From: Chelonoidis abingdonii
Taxonomy: Eukaryota; Chordata; Testudines; Testudinidae
Direction: 5' to 3'
NCBI RefSeq assembly: GCF_003597395.2
Contig: NC_133778.1
Span: forward strand, 11,580,546-11,644,545
DNA length: 64,000 nt
Position 1 is the first letter of the stretch. The number at the start of each line of letters is the position of its first letter. Under the pieces are notes generated by a model. That model worked only from the letters and a program-made list of their open reading frames with translations, was not told the DNA's origin and made no database searches. Shown in pieces: positions 13,439-24,597 of the stretch. The translations under genes and the position numbers were made by a program.

Positions 13439-13744
13439 TAGGGGCTGGCAACCTATGGCACGGGTGCCGAAGGCGGCATGCAAGCTGATTTTCAGTGGCA
13501 CTCATATTGCCTGGGTCCTGGCCACCAGTCCAGGAGGCTCTGCATTTTAATTTTAAATGAAGCTTCTTAAACATTTTAAAAGCCTTATTTACTTTACATA
13601 CAACAATAGTTTAGTTATATATTATAGACTTATAGAAAGAGGCCTTCTAAAAACGTTAAAATGTATTACTGGCACACAAAACCTTAAATTAGAGTGAATA
13701 AATGAAGATTCAGCACAGCACTTCTGAAAGGTTGCCAATCCCTG
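13439..13744. mobile_element. hAT MITE, 306 bp, with perfect 8-bp duplication
   Basis: GACTAGAG flanks both ends (13431-13438 and 13745-13752). The terminal inverted repeats are TAGGGGCTGGCAACC and GGTTGCCAATCCCTG, variants of the CAGGGGTCGGCAACC ends shared with the copies at 33200 and 52724. The 8-bp duplication and CAGGG ends place it in the hAT superfamily. It has no coding capacity. Confidence 0.92.
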
Positions 13745-13752
13745 GACTAGAG

Positions 13753-16495
13753 GGTTGTATTACTTTGGTGTGTAATTTTTATGCTTCTATTCTGATAGCT
13801 TTTTCCATTTTGGACATGCCTACCGTACGTGGAATAAGTCTCCTTTTTAAAGGTTACCGCTGGGACTAACACAGGGATCAGGATATGGATGGACTGTGTG
13901 ATGTACCATCGGTTTAGGACACCAAGAAAATGCTTAATTTATCCCACGCACCTGCTTCCTGATCCACATTGAGTTCTGCAACCCCCATCCTCTGTTGTTG
14001 CATGTGGTCCTTTTGGTGGAGCATCCTCAGAGGGGAGCCTTCTTTGGAAGTCTGAGTGAATCCAATGCCTGTATGGAATTTTGATTCTTGTTTTTTGTGT
14101 TTTCGCTGGGTCTGATTCTGCTGCTCTCATTGTGTTACTCTGATTAGGGACTAATTGTGCACTAAAGCACTACTGACTATGGATAAGGGTGGCAAGATCA
14201 GGCTCTCGATGTTGCTGGGCTAAAGAGACTATATCATGGACTTGACAGTAGCATAACACAAATATGCTGGTTGGTGGGGAGGTTCACAATTCCACCCTCA
14301 GCCACTTCTTATATGGTAGCTGTCTGCTGTCAAAACCCCAGGATACCTCAGGGTCTGCACTTCCCTGTCAGTCAGATCCTCAGCAAGTGTAAATCAATGT
14401 AACTCCATTGCAATCGGAGCAGCTGTTTTACACCAGCTGAAGATTTGAACTTATGGCTGACCCCTATGCAGGGGCACAAAAAGGAGATAATCTTGCACCT
14501 TCACACTCCCTCCTGTGTGCACTTGCATGGGAGGAACTGTCCAGGAAGCAGCCCTTCAGCTGAGTTGAAGTAAGCGTTTGGAGTCAAGTGTGTTGCAAAG
14601 CCTCCTGTCTCTGTATTTTCAGCACTTTGAAAATAACATTCCAGGGGATGCTGTTCAGTGGGGATGGAGATGGCAATGGAAATTCTGTGGGCTCACTGCG
14701 GTGTGGGTGCTGTTCTTTGAGATTGTGCAGAAAACAGGTTCTCCACCAGATCGTTAGCTCTCCTTTTAGGCTTAGCCCGGCTGCCTCTTGAGGAAGGCCA
14801 ACCACACACACATTCCTGTGGCGTGAATGGCTCTCCGGGTCTTCTGGCTCACAGTGGCAAAACAAAACTCCATCTCTTGCTTTCATTTTTTTCTTGGCAC
14901 CTGCCAGAAGTTTGGTCTCGTCTTAGCTGTGACTGGTTTGACCCGCTCCTCTGAAATTCTAGGGTCAAGAATTCTAGGAATTTGGACCTGAGACTCCTTT
15001 GTGCCATTCTGGCTGCACAAAGGGACCAAGAAGCTCCCGGATCTGGGCAGCCGAAGAGTCCAGTGTTGTGAGGGTATCCCTGGCTGGAATGTAGCCAGCC
15101 CCAGACCACCACACTGCTCCCTTTTGGCTTATATGGGCAGGAAAGTGAGCCCAGACAGCTGTGTACTCCAGTGATCCCCCATGTGGTATAATGGCCCCAT
15201 GGGGACTGTTACCAGTGGGACAAACTTCGAGCAGCTCAGCCTAGGGCAGACAGATCTTTGTCCTTTCTTTCTCTGTGGTCTTCACTGTCTTGTGTATTGG
15301 CTTTAAATAAGTTTGCTGGTGATGGGATGCATTTTTCCTGAATACCGTCCCCTTGTTCACTCACATTTGACTCAGGATTCCCCTGTGACTGGGAATCGTG
15401 GGATACAGTGGTGGCAATAGTTCATTGCTGATCTTGGTCAGTGTGTGCTGGCTTAGCGTGGCTGTTTACTCCCCTTTATCTCCTTCAGAGTAAAGAGCTG
15501 TTGGCGAGCCAGGGTCAAGGGCTGCCGGGAGGCTGGAAGCTGCCGGCTTGCCTGTTCCTTGGTGCTGCCTGACAGTGCACCAGCATGCAGGTGTTGTGAA
15601 TCCTTGTCTACAGCTCTAGACACACACACTTTTCAGGGCCTGATTCCAAGCCCACCGAAGTGAACAGAAAGACTGTTGCTGGAGAGAGAGAGAAAGGGAT
15701 GAAAACTAGCCCCTGCTGCTGACGGCAGAGAGTGGGCTGGGAAGACTGACCTATTTACCCCTTCTCAATGTCATGGTCTGTCAGTCCAGCGCATATTGTG
15801 TTGCTAAACTGCCCTGATGCCACTTTTGTGCTGGCCAGCCTGATGAAAGAGGAGGAGGCAGGTTGGCTCCTCCATCACTCGGGATAGCCCAGTCAGCCTT
15901 GCTGCTGCTATTTTACCGGTAGAGGGGGTGAGGGAGAGTGAATTGGGTTTTCCCTTCTGCTGATGCTTCGTCAGTGGAGGTGGGGTAGATGCTGTTGTTT
16001 GGTTCACTGGTGGGGTGGGCTGAGGTGTCCTTTCCTGCTGCTGTTCCTGGGAAGGTTGTTTTTCCTCTTCCTTCTGCCAGTTTTACTCCCAGAGGTTTTT
16101 CCTTTGCCCTAGTGTTGGTTTTCTGTCAGACTGGCATGTGAATTTTGAAGCAGAGTGAGTCGGGTGCATGAGACCTCCCTCAGGCAATCCTCGTCCCAGC
16201 TCAGCATCATGCAGTCTCCACAGGGGCGGCTCGCACGTAACACGAGAGTTCACCCAGCATAACTTCATTGGGCTAACTGAAGTCAATGCAGATGCACCAG
16301 TTTACATCAGCAGAGAATCTGGCTCCAAGGCTACGGTGGAATTAATTCCTATTTACTCTAGCGAGAGTGGGAGAAGAAAACAGGCCTGGGGTCTTTTAAA
16401 TGGAAGTAAGTGTTCTCAGAATGACATAGTGAGAAGGATCCCACCAAGGCTCCGGGCTGAGATTTCTCCTATTTAACTTACTAGCAAGCGGTTTG
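13753..16495. other. VWC2L intron, mixed unique sequence
   Basis: No exon or bounded transposon was recognised. The 14.5-16.1 kb part is less AT-rich and may hold an unrecognised old repeat. Palindrome pieces with ACACCAGCTGAAG and TTTACATCAGCAGAG occur near 14.43 and 16.30 kb. Confidence 0.5.
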
Positions 16496-17219
16496 GACGA
16501 AGGACTAAGTAGCAGGAGATGCAAATGACATGCAGGCAGGAGAGGCTGAAGACACTCTTTTAAAAGGATGGCAGCATTGTACAAGAGCATTTGAACAGCC
16601 CAGGGCAGTTGGTAAAAGGCTGGCGTGATGGAACTTGGTGTCAGAAAATGTAAAATCAGGCACCCAGGAAGAACCGCTGAGATGGCAAATACAAATTCTG
16701 CATGTTTCCTTAATCAAGGAACACAGGAGGAAAAGGATCCAGGGCAAGAGCAATAAGAGGAGGTTACTCACCTTGTGCAGTAACTGATGTTCTTCGAGAT
16801 GAGTGTCCCTGTGGGTGCTCCACTTTAGGAGTCGGTGCACCCCTGCGCCTTTGATCGGAGATTTTTTGCAGCAATACTCCTACCGGCCATGCATGCTTAG
16901 AACCTGTCACACTCATCTCGAAGAAGGTCAGTTACTGCACAAGGTGAGTAACCTCCTCTTATTGCTCTTGCCCTGGATCCTTTTCCTCCTGTGTTCCTTG
17001 ATTAAGGAAACATGCAGAATTTGTATTTGCCATCTCAGCGGTTCTTCCTGGGTGCCTGATTTTACATTTTCTGACACCAAGTTCCATCACGCCAGCCTTT
17101 TACCAACTGCCCTGGGCTGTTCAAATGCTCTTGTACAATGCTGCCATCCTTTTAAAAGAGTGTCTTCAGCCTCTCCTGCCTGCATGTCATTTGCATCTCC
17201 TGCTACTTAGTCCTTCGTC
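16496..17219. repeat. Near-perfect 311-bp inverted repeat (palindrome)
   Basis: Arm 16496-16806 and arm 16909-17219 are reverse complements, with only two adjacent mismatches found by eye (TG versus CC near the inner end). A 102-bp asymmetric loop (16807-16908) separates them. The inner part of each arm is DIRS terminal sequence (TTCTTCGAGATGAGTGT and its complement); the outer about 260 bases (from GACGAAGGACTAAGTAGCAG) are of unknown origin. The two arms encode the same peptide in opposite frames, which is an effect of the inversion and not evidence for a gene. Confidence 0.93.
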
Positions 17220-17282
17220 GAATGTGTCCTGATCAATGCCGGAGGTGTAACGTTCCCTATCTGATAACAGAGACACGTGCAC

Positions 17283-17740
17283 TCAGAGATGCATCTCGAA
17301 GCCTCTGAGCAGAGACAGCCATGCCCTTGGAACGGTCCGCAATAGAGACAAAGAGTCCAGCGAGCCTCGAAGGTCGTGTTCTGTCCAGATAAAAGGACAA
17401 GGCCCTACGCACATCAGGTGTGTGCAGCATGGCCTCAAGGAGTTTGCGTGTGGTTTCGGGAAGAAAGTTGGTAAATGTATTGGTTCATGGAGGTGAAAAA
17501 GAGCATGAACTTTTGGAAGAAATTTTGGTGTAAACACAGAACAACTCTGTCCTTGAAGAAGAGGGCACATGGTGGATCCGCCGCAAGAGCTGCTATCTCG
17601 CCTGCCATCTGGCGGAGGTAATGGCCACCAAAAGGCTGTTTTCATTGAGAGGTGCAAAAGGGAGCAGGTGGCTAAGGGCTCAAAGGGTTGGTGGGTTAAA
17701 CAGGACAATACTAGGTGAAGATCCTCATGGAGGGGTAGGT
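17283..17740 (-). pseudogene. DIRS tyrosine recombinase remnant
   Basis: On the minus strand LTHQPFEPLATCSLLHLSMK, AITSAR and, after a shift, GEIAALAADPP are followed by HTPDVRRALSFYLDRT. This is the pattern of DIRS tyrosine recombinases; the Arg of AITSAR matches the first catalytic Arg region. The C-terminal catalytic Tyr was not located, and the end runs into the palindrome. The enzyme would integrate circular DNA without a target duplication. Confidence 0.75.
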
Positions 17741-17841
17741 AACTTAACATAGTGGATATAGGGTTTGGCGCCCCTTCAGGAAACCTGTGTAACGGGATGA
17801 GCGGTAGCTCAATGTCTGGGTAGAGGATTGAGGAGAGGCGC

Positions 17842-18053
17842 GCTGCCGGCACCACGGCCGTTTTGCAGTGCCGGGGAGAGGCACGCTGCCAGCACCGTGG
17901 CCGTTTGGTGTGCCCAGGAGGAGTGCGCTGCCGCACTGTGGCCGTTTGCAGTGCTGAGGAGGAGCACACTGCTGGCACCATGGCCATTTGCGGTGCCCAG
18001 GAGAGTGCACTGCTGGCACTGCGACCCATTTGCGGTGCCAAGGGACAGGAGCG
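17842..18053. repeat. GC-rich minisatellite, five ~43-bp units, inside the DIRS
   Basis: Units beginning GCTG(C/G)C start at 17842, 17885, 17927, 17971 and 18012, with spacings of 43, 42, 44 and 41 bases. Each contains a GGCC(G/A)TTTG-like core followed by GTGC and GGAG blocks. The spacing is not a multiple of three, so the array does not keep a reading frame. It separates the RNase H and recombinase remnants. Confidence 0.85.
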
Positions 18054-18284
18054 ACAAGGACCTTCCTGACATGGGAGGTCGGTCCCTGCCTCAGTGCTCT
18101 GTGAGATCTGTGGCCTGAGGCATCAGAAAAAGCTGAGGCACCTGCCTTTGGTGGTTGTCAGCATAGAGGGTAAGAATCTTGCGCGGGAGACCCCCTACCC
18201 TTGTTAAAGTCTCTCCTGTGAGACTGTTCTGCTTCTTGCCTCCGCTCCAGGGAGGGTAAAGCAACGCTGCCCACCAGTTCTGAT

Positions 18285-19014
18285 CTAGCTGGGCGCGTGT
18301 GGGAGTGGTTTGACCTTTCCCCATCTCCGAAAGCGTCTGCTTAGCTCGTCGGCAGTGGTGTTCATCACGCCTGGGACATGTAAACAGCTGATATCTGGAT
18401 GTGGTTTGCAAGGCACCAATTCCAGAGTTCCATGGTCTCTGAACAAAGAGAGTGGGAACGAGCCCCTCCTTGTGTGTTGACGTAGAACATGCAGGCAGTG
18501 TTGTCTGTTATTATGCGTACATGCTGATTCTTGATTAGTGGGAGGAAGCAACGGCAAGCATTCCAGATAGCGCGAAGTTCTAGAACGTTTATGTGTAGGG
18601 AGGTCTCGGAGTGAGACCATAGCCCGTGTACTGTGTGGTGAGAGATATGGGCCTCCCAGTGAGGGATGCGTCAGTTGTCATCATCACAGTTGGTGGAGTC
18701 TGGAGGAAGGGGACTCCAGAACAGAGGTTGTCAGGGACTGTCCACCGTATGACAGAGTCCTTGACCCAGTAAGTATGGTCAATGATTTGTTTACTGAGTG
18801 CACGTGTTGGTGTGTAAACCGTGGCCAGCCAAGCTTGGAAGCACCTCATGTGGAGACATGCATTCTGGACCATGAAAGTGCACGAGGCCATGTGCTCCAG
18901 TAGTTGAGGCAGTCTCGGGCGGCGACCCGAGGGCTGCGGGAAGCCTTGCAGCCAGCAGTTGTATAGTATTGACACGGTCGGGTGGAAGGGATGCCCATCC
19001 AGTTCTGGAGTCAA
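18285..19014 (-). pseudogene. DIRS RNase H remnant
   Basis: Following the RT, the minus strand keeps LEHMASCTFMVQNACLHM, the TDASL box, then (in another frame) SLHINVLELRAIWNAC, an ITDNT box, and finally HVPGVMNTTADELSRRF. These are the acidic motifs and the C-terminal His-Asp region of retroelement RNase H. The pieces lie in different frames because of indels. Confidence 0.82.
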
Positions 19015-19019
19015 GGCTT

Positions 19020-19812
19020 GCTTCTATAAAGTCCAGGCGTTGGGTAGGACTTAATGTGGATTTGTTCGCATTTATTTGCAGGCCCAGGGATTGAAAGCAC
19101 TCGATGGTGATTTTTATGAAGCGGAGGGCCTCGGCGTGTGTGGAGGCCTTGAGAAGGCAATCGTCCAGGTAAGGAAATATTAATAACTCCTTGTTTCCGG
19201 AAGTAGGCCGTGACTACCGGTAGAAGTTTGGAGAAAACTTGAGGGCAGTGGAAAGGCCAAATGGTAGAACTCTGTATTGGTAATGCGTCGAGCCAAAGTA
19301 AAAACGGAGAAAACGGTGGATAGTGACGTGCAAATAGGCGTCTTGGAGGTCGAGGGCTGAAAAACAATCGCCCTGCTGCAGGCTGGAATTATGGTGGTGA
19401 GAGTAACCATTTTGAACTTTTGTTTTTTTGACGAAATTGTTGAGTCTGCTGAGGTCGAGGATCGGTCGCCATCCTCCAGTTTTCTTCTGTGTTAGGAAAT
19501 AAGGGAACAGAATCCTTTCCCCTTGTGGCATTTGGGCACGAGTTCGATAGCACCCAGGTGAAGAAGAAGATGTACTTCTTGCTGGAGGTGTGCTCGTGAA
19601 AGGTGTCCCTGAAGAGGGACGGGAGGGTGGTGGGGGGTGGGAGGTAAGGAGAGGAAGGGGATGGAATACCCCGGTGTGATGACCTCTAGAACCCACTTGT
19701 CAGTGGTAAATATTCTGCCATTGGTGTAAAAATGGCTGTAGACGATGTCCAAAGACAGTTGTGAGCAGTACATGCGCCGGACTAGGGGCGACGTTTTCGA
19801 GACCTCGACCAA
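19020..19812 (-). pseudogene. DIRS reverse transcriptase remnant
   Basis: The minus strand reads QKKTGGWRPILDLSRLNNF, then FSALDLQDAYLHVTIH and HYQYRVLPFGLSTAL: RT motifs 1-4 in the form typical of DIRS. The catalytic YLDD is present at 19160-19171 in a different frame, so at least one frameshift lies between motif 4 and the active-site box. The domain would copy the element RNA into DNA. It is a fossil, not a working gene. Confidence 0.88.
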
Positions 19813-19816
19813 AGGT

Positions 19817-21083
19817 TCAAATTTGTTTATTATTTTGAGGAAGTTGGGGTATCCCGGAAGAATTGGGGCAACGCCGCTGGTATCTGGACCTCTGGCATTG
19901 GCGTTGTTGTTGTTGATCCTGAGCTCCCGGGAAATGCTGAGTATATGAGGGGTAGCGCGGACTCGGTGGTAAGGTTGATATCTGTACTGTCGCCTTTCTG
20001 TTTGTAGGGGTCTGGATACCTAAGGATCGCAGAGTTGCCCTTGAGTCCTTCATTGAGTGCAGCACCTCATTAGTGGTGGAAGCAAAGAGTTTATAACCAT
20101 CAAAAGGAGATCCTCTATGGTGCTCTGAACTTCGCGAGGAAAGAGAGAAGAGGAAAAGCCAGGAACCTCGGCGCATGACGGCCGCTGTAGCGGTGGATCT
20201 TGCTGCAGTATTGGCTGAATCCAAAGCTGCTTGAAGAGCCGTGCAGGATATGATTTGGCCCTCGGAAACTAAAGCTGTAAACTGTTGTTTCTTGTTGTCT
20301 GGATGTGTTCAATAAAGTGCATGAACTTATTATAGTTTGTTATGGTCGTACTTTGCTAGAATTGCGGTACAATTGGCAATTCGAAATTGCAATGTTGAAG
20401 AGGCATATACCTTACGACCCAGCAGGTCTAAGCGTTTGCCTTCTCTGTTGGTTGGGGTATGGCGGAAATACTGTTTGTTTCACTGATTGGCTGCATCCAC
20501 TACCAAAGAGCTTGGCCCAGGATGTGAGAAAAGGAATTCAGAGCCCTTCGAGGGAATGAAGTATTTCCGGTCCGCCTGTTTGCAGGTAGGCTGGCTTGTG
20601 GCTAGAGTCTGCCAGATGGATTTAGCAGGTCCAGAGGGCTGCAGTTAATTAGCTCTGTCAGGTACTTCCTCCAATTGATTCTAAGCTCATTGGCAACCCT
20701 TTTGAAGAGATCTTGGAGTTTTGAAAATCATCTGATGGCAGTGGAGGGGAAGGAAGTAACGCCTCCTCAGGTATTGGATCAGTTGGTACGTGAGGTAATA
20801 CTGGGTCAGGAGCTGGAGTTAATTGATCCTGAGGATGGGAGGGTGCCGCCAAGTGCGTCATAGGATTTTGACGTTCGCGTCTAGTGTGAGTAGAGTAGCG
20901 GACGTGCTGGCGAGGGAAAGATGGCCACGGAGCCCAATACTGCCATGGTGTGGAAAAGGCATAGCAGGTGCCATCCGGGTTAACACCCCAGGAGGTGGGA
21001 TCTTGAGGTTGGTGTGGGACAGTTTTCCTGTGTTCGTGCGGAGGGACAGGACTGTGAGGGTAGAATTCAGATCGCACTGGCAC
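19817..21083 (-). pseudogene. DIRS gag-like remnant
   Basis: Several broken frames on the minus strand belong to the Gag-like ORF. The clearest motif is EVLHSMKDSRATLRSLGIQ (within about 19817-20224), a conserved DIRS Gag C-terminal segment, followed by a Pro- and Gln-rich tail. Upstream, about 20658-21083 encodes a Pro/His-rich stretch. Frameshifts separate the pieces. It would package the element RNA in an active copy. Confidence 0.7.
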
Positions 21084-21390
21084 AGCAGCCTGTAGTTCAG
21101 AGTCCTGCTCACTGGAGGAAGGCTGCTCGGACCTGAGTCATTTGTATAGAGAAGCCATCCCCAACAAAGGGCGATTGTAGTGTAGGTGACACTAGGAGGT
21201 CACTTGAGTGGGTAATTTGTAACGTGGGGCAGTCGTAGGCGAAGGCAGATAGAGATCCCGTGAGGAAAACTGGGCTGGCACCCGAGTTTTATCTTGGCGC
21301 CGTGCCAAGTAGCGGTCGTGATGCCGGTGCACAGCGGTGCCGTGCTATTAATAGCAGGCTGCGTGCCTCCATCGTGCCTGAGTTGTCGGT

Positions 21391-21622
21391 GCTGCATTCA
21401 TTGCGGTGCAGATAGGTGCCACAATCGAGGCAGGCAACTGAAAGCCTGTCGCCTCGGCACCAGAGCCTCCCGCTGCCGCCGAAAGCACCGGTGGGTCGGC
21501 GCGGCGCCGCAATTCATCGCGGTGCCGATAGGTGCCACAATCGAGGCAGGCAAACTGAAAGCCTGTCACCTGGCACCAGAGCCTCGCGCTGTCGCCGAAA
21601 GCACAGCGGGTTTAGCGCGGTA
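21391..21622. repeat. Tandem duplication, 116-bp unit, in the DIRS 5' region
   Basis: GATAGGTGCCACAATCGAGG occurs at 21411 and 21527, and the following bases through GCCGAAAGCAC repeat with small changes. The two GC-rich units, about 21391-21506 and 21507-21622, lie near the 5' end of the DIRS element, upstream of its gag. Confidence 0.85.
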
Positions 21623-22739
21623 CCGGAGGAGCCCCGCTCCTCAAACACTCAGGCGGGGAAACTGACAAGCTGGTAAGGAAACTGACAAGCTGACCGGAGA
21701 AGGTTTACCCAGTGCGAAGCTTCTGTTGCTTGTAAGCTCTCTTTTGGCTGATTTCTTTACTTTTTTTTTTTTTTTTTTTGTGAAGGTTAGAGCTGGGTCT
21801 GGAGGCAGAGTCCGAGCCAGGTCTGAGATAGATAGCAGGGATTTTTGAAGTAAAAGAAGTTTTAACTCCCTGTCCTTCCTAGCTCTAGAGCTTAACTTTG
21901 TGCAGTGAGGGCATTTTTGAGGAATATGGTTCCCCCAAGCATTTTATACACTTGGAGTGCCCATCCGAAAGAGGGATAGCGTCCTTACAAGAGAGAGCAG
22001 CGCTTAAAGCCTGTGGAGCCAGGCATATTTGAAGCGCTGACAGAACGAGAAAATTTTATTTTTTTTTTTTTTTTTTTTAAGTAGTAAGAAAAGGAGGTAA
22101 CACTAACTAAGGTAAGTAACAGAGAAAAACTAGCTAACTACAGGAATTTTAAGATAAAGAAAGAAAATACTAAGGAGTCTGCTGAGCTCCGTCTCAAGCC
22201 GGGGGCGGTAGAGAAGGAACTGAGGGTACCAGCCGCGCATGCTCTCTAGTAACACACTCAGAATGAGTGACAGGTTCTAAGCATGCATGGCTGGTAGGAG
22301 TACTGCTGCAAAAAATCTCCGATCAAAGGCGCACTGACACCTAAAGTGGAGCACCCACAGGGACATCTCTCGAAGAAGAACCAGAAATTCAGGGCAAGGG
22401 GCCAGACTGTGACACCAGTGTAAATCCAGAATAACACAGAGCAGTGTAACTGAGAGCAGAATTTGGCCCTCAGTGTTAGTCGGTGTCAAAAACAAAACAA
22501 AACAAAACCAGAGAGAGTTTTAAAACGAATAAATAGGGGATTTAATTCCAAACCACAGAAGACAATGGTCCCTTTGCACAGAGTATCTTTTAGGCCAAAA
22601 TAATATGGGTCCAACCCTGCAAGTGCTCAGTGCCCTCAGCTGTTACTGATCTCCTAGGAGCTGCAGGATGCACCCCTGTGTTGTACTAGGCAGGAACACT
22701 CAAGTTAGGGAAGGAATGAGTTTAGCAGTTTGTGCTCAG

Positions 22740-22915
22740 GACTAGGAGCAAGCAGCCCTGACACTGACTGACTCTGTGACCTTGTGCAAGTCACTTAACC
22801 TCTATGCCTTAGTTTCTCCTTTGTTAAATTGCTGGTTAATGCTGCCGACAAGACATGCAGGGAGGTAGAGAGGATTAGTTAGTGTTTGTACACGTTATAT
22901 AAAATGCCAACGAAT
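22740..22915 (+). mobile_element. MIR-like SINE fragment
   Basis: The stretch ACTCTGTGACCTTGTGCAAG, TCACTTAACCTCTATGCC and GTTAGTGTTTGTACACG is the central part of a MIR-like SINE. It is diverged, and its ends are unclear. Confidence 0.65.
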
Positions 22916-23235
22916 ACATTTAGGAAAAGGTAGAGAGCAGGTTGGCGAAGCTCAATTTTATACTGGAATAACATTCTTATGGGGAAAATCTCCTTGATTT
23001 TAACATAGATTATTTTAGGAATAGATAACTACCCATGTTACCTGTAAACTGCATGGTCACATAGCAGCCTATTGAACGCTGCACAGGCGCTCAGGGAACC
23101 CACCTGGCCAGGACCTGCTGTGGCCAGGGAAGGGGTACCTGTCCCGTGGCCAGACCTGCTGTGACTGGGGCACCCCTCCCTCAGCCCAGACCTGCTGCAG
23201 CCAGAGAAGTGGGATGGGTGCCTATCCTGCAGCCC

Positions 23236-24597
23236 TGTCATAACTATAAAGGGAAGGGTAACAGCCCTCCTGTGTATAATACTATAAAACCCCTCCTGGC
23301 CAGAGACACCAAAATCCTTTTACCTGTAAAGGGTTAAGAAGCTCAGGTAACCTGGATGACACCTGACCTAAAGACACAATAAGGAGATAAGATACTTTCA
23401 AATCTTGGTGGGGTGAAGGCTTTGGTTTGTGCTCTTTGTTTTGGGGGTTATTCGCTCTTGGGACTAAGAGGGACCAGACCTCAATCCATGCTCTCCAAAT
23501 CTTTCTGAATCAGTCTCTCATATTTCAAACTTGTAAGTAACAGCCAGGCAAGACGTGTTAGGATTATCTTTGTTTTCTCAACTTGTAAATGTTCCTTTTG
23601 TTAGAGGATTTACCTCTGTTTGCTGTAACTTTGAACCTAAGGCTAGAGGGGGTTCCTCTGGGCTCTTTGAATCTGATTACCCTGTAAAGTCATTTTCCAT
23701 CCTGATTCTACAGAGATGACTTTTACTTTTCTTTCTTTAATTAAAAGCCTTCTTTTAAGAACCTAATTGATTTTTCCTCCTTGTTTTACAGATCCAAGGG
23801 TGGATCTGGAACTCATCAGAAAACTGGTGGGGGGAAACAGAGGAATGGTTAATTTCTCCTTTTTAAGACCGAGTGGACGGTGTTCACCAAGGAAATCGTG
23901 GTGAGAATCCTCAAGCTACCCAGAGAGGGTATAGAGTACTTGGAAGGAAATATTCTAGGTGGCAGAAAAGACAGAGATTTCCAAATGACTCTAAATGGAA
24001 GAGCGCTACGCACCTATAGGGGCAGGGCTTATTGATTAAGAGGTCCTATAAAAGTAACCAGCCAGTCAGCACCGCACAGACAGCCAGCGAGACAGGCTGC
24101 CCAAGCAGGGAGTTTCAGAGGAGCTTTCCAGGGGACGGTTCGGGAGACTAAGACAGAGGAACCAAACAAGTAGACAAGGACGACGTGGTCTCCAGCGCCT
24201 GGTGGCCTTGTGGGGTTCATGCGTGTTGTGTGGCGTAGGACTGCCAGGCACCGGGCAGATTGGCAGAGGCCCTGGAGGTTTTTCGCCTTCCTCTGCAGCG
24301 TGGGGCATGGGTCACTTGCTGGTGGATTCTCTGCAGCTTGAGGTCTTCAAACCACAATTTGAAAACTTCAATAACTCGGACATAGGTTAGGGGCTGTTAT
24401 AGAAGTGGATGGGTAGGGTTCTGTGGCATGTTTTGTGCAGGAGATCAGACTAGATGATCATATTGGTCCCTTCTGACCTATGAGTCTATGAGTGGTGGCA
24501 GCAAAACCAGATCTAAGCTGGTAGATAAGCTTACAGGTTTTCATGCAGGTCCACACATCTGTACCCTAAAATTCAGAGTGGAGAAGGAACCTTAGCA
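23236..24597 (+). mobile_element. LTR-like element nested in the hAT
   Basis: It begins TGTCATAACTATAAAGGGAA and ends near TAGCA, with a 4/5 match in the flanks (AGCCC at 23231-23235, GGCCC at 24598-24602). It interrupts the GC-rich hAT sequence, which resumes at GGCCCCAGCC. A TTAATTAAAAGCC poly(A)-like region lies near 23737. A widespread turtle LTR-type repeat, recalled but not named with certainty. It is itself interrupted by a CR1-ended insertion. Confidence 0.65.
24003..24492 (+). mobile_element. CR1-ended insertion with a promoter-like 5' part
   Basis: The right part (about 24300-24492) is a CR1 3' end: CAGACTAGATGATCATATTG then GTCTATGAG. The left part carries TCCTATAAAAGTAACCAGCC, a TATA-like box, and a repeated AGCCAG/ACAGCCAGC motif. 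The whole block breaks the LTR-like element, which resumes with GTGGTGGCAGC. Whether the left part is CR1 5'UTR, another repeat or a separate insertion is unclear, and both boundaries are approximate. Confidence 0.55.

Larger units (their letters stand above)
16789..22380 (-). mobile_element. DIRS-type tyrosine-recombinase retrotransposon, decayed
   Basis: DIRS elements encode Gag, reverse transcriptase-RNase H and a tyrosine recombinase, and carry inverted terminal repeats instead of LTRs. Here the ends match as inverted repeats: GATGAGTGTCCCTGTGGGTG near 16799 and CACCCACAGGGACATCTCTC near 22352. The shared block runs on through GATCGGAGATTTTTTGCAGC. Between them, on the minus strand from right to left, come Gag, RT, RNase H and recombinase remnants in the DIRS order. 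All frames are interrupted by shifts and stops, so the copy is dead. No methyltransferase domain was recognised. No target duplication is expected for this group. Confidence 0.88.

Noticed and set aside
16505..17210. Two open frames sharing about 90 identical residues on opposite strands
   Set aside because: They are the same DNA read twice because of the 311-bp inverted repeat; no domain is recognisable and the sequence is near DIRS termini.
17283..18041. 252-codon minus-strand open frame taken as one protein
   Set aside because: Its parts are shifted recombinase remnant and a non-coding minisatellite; conserved residues appear in different frames.
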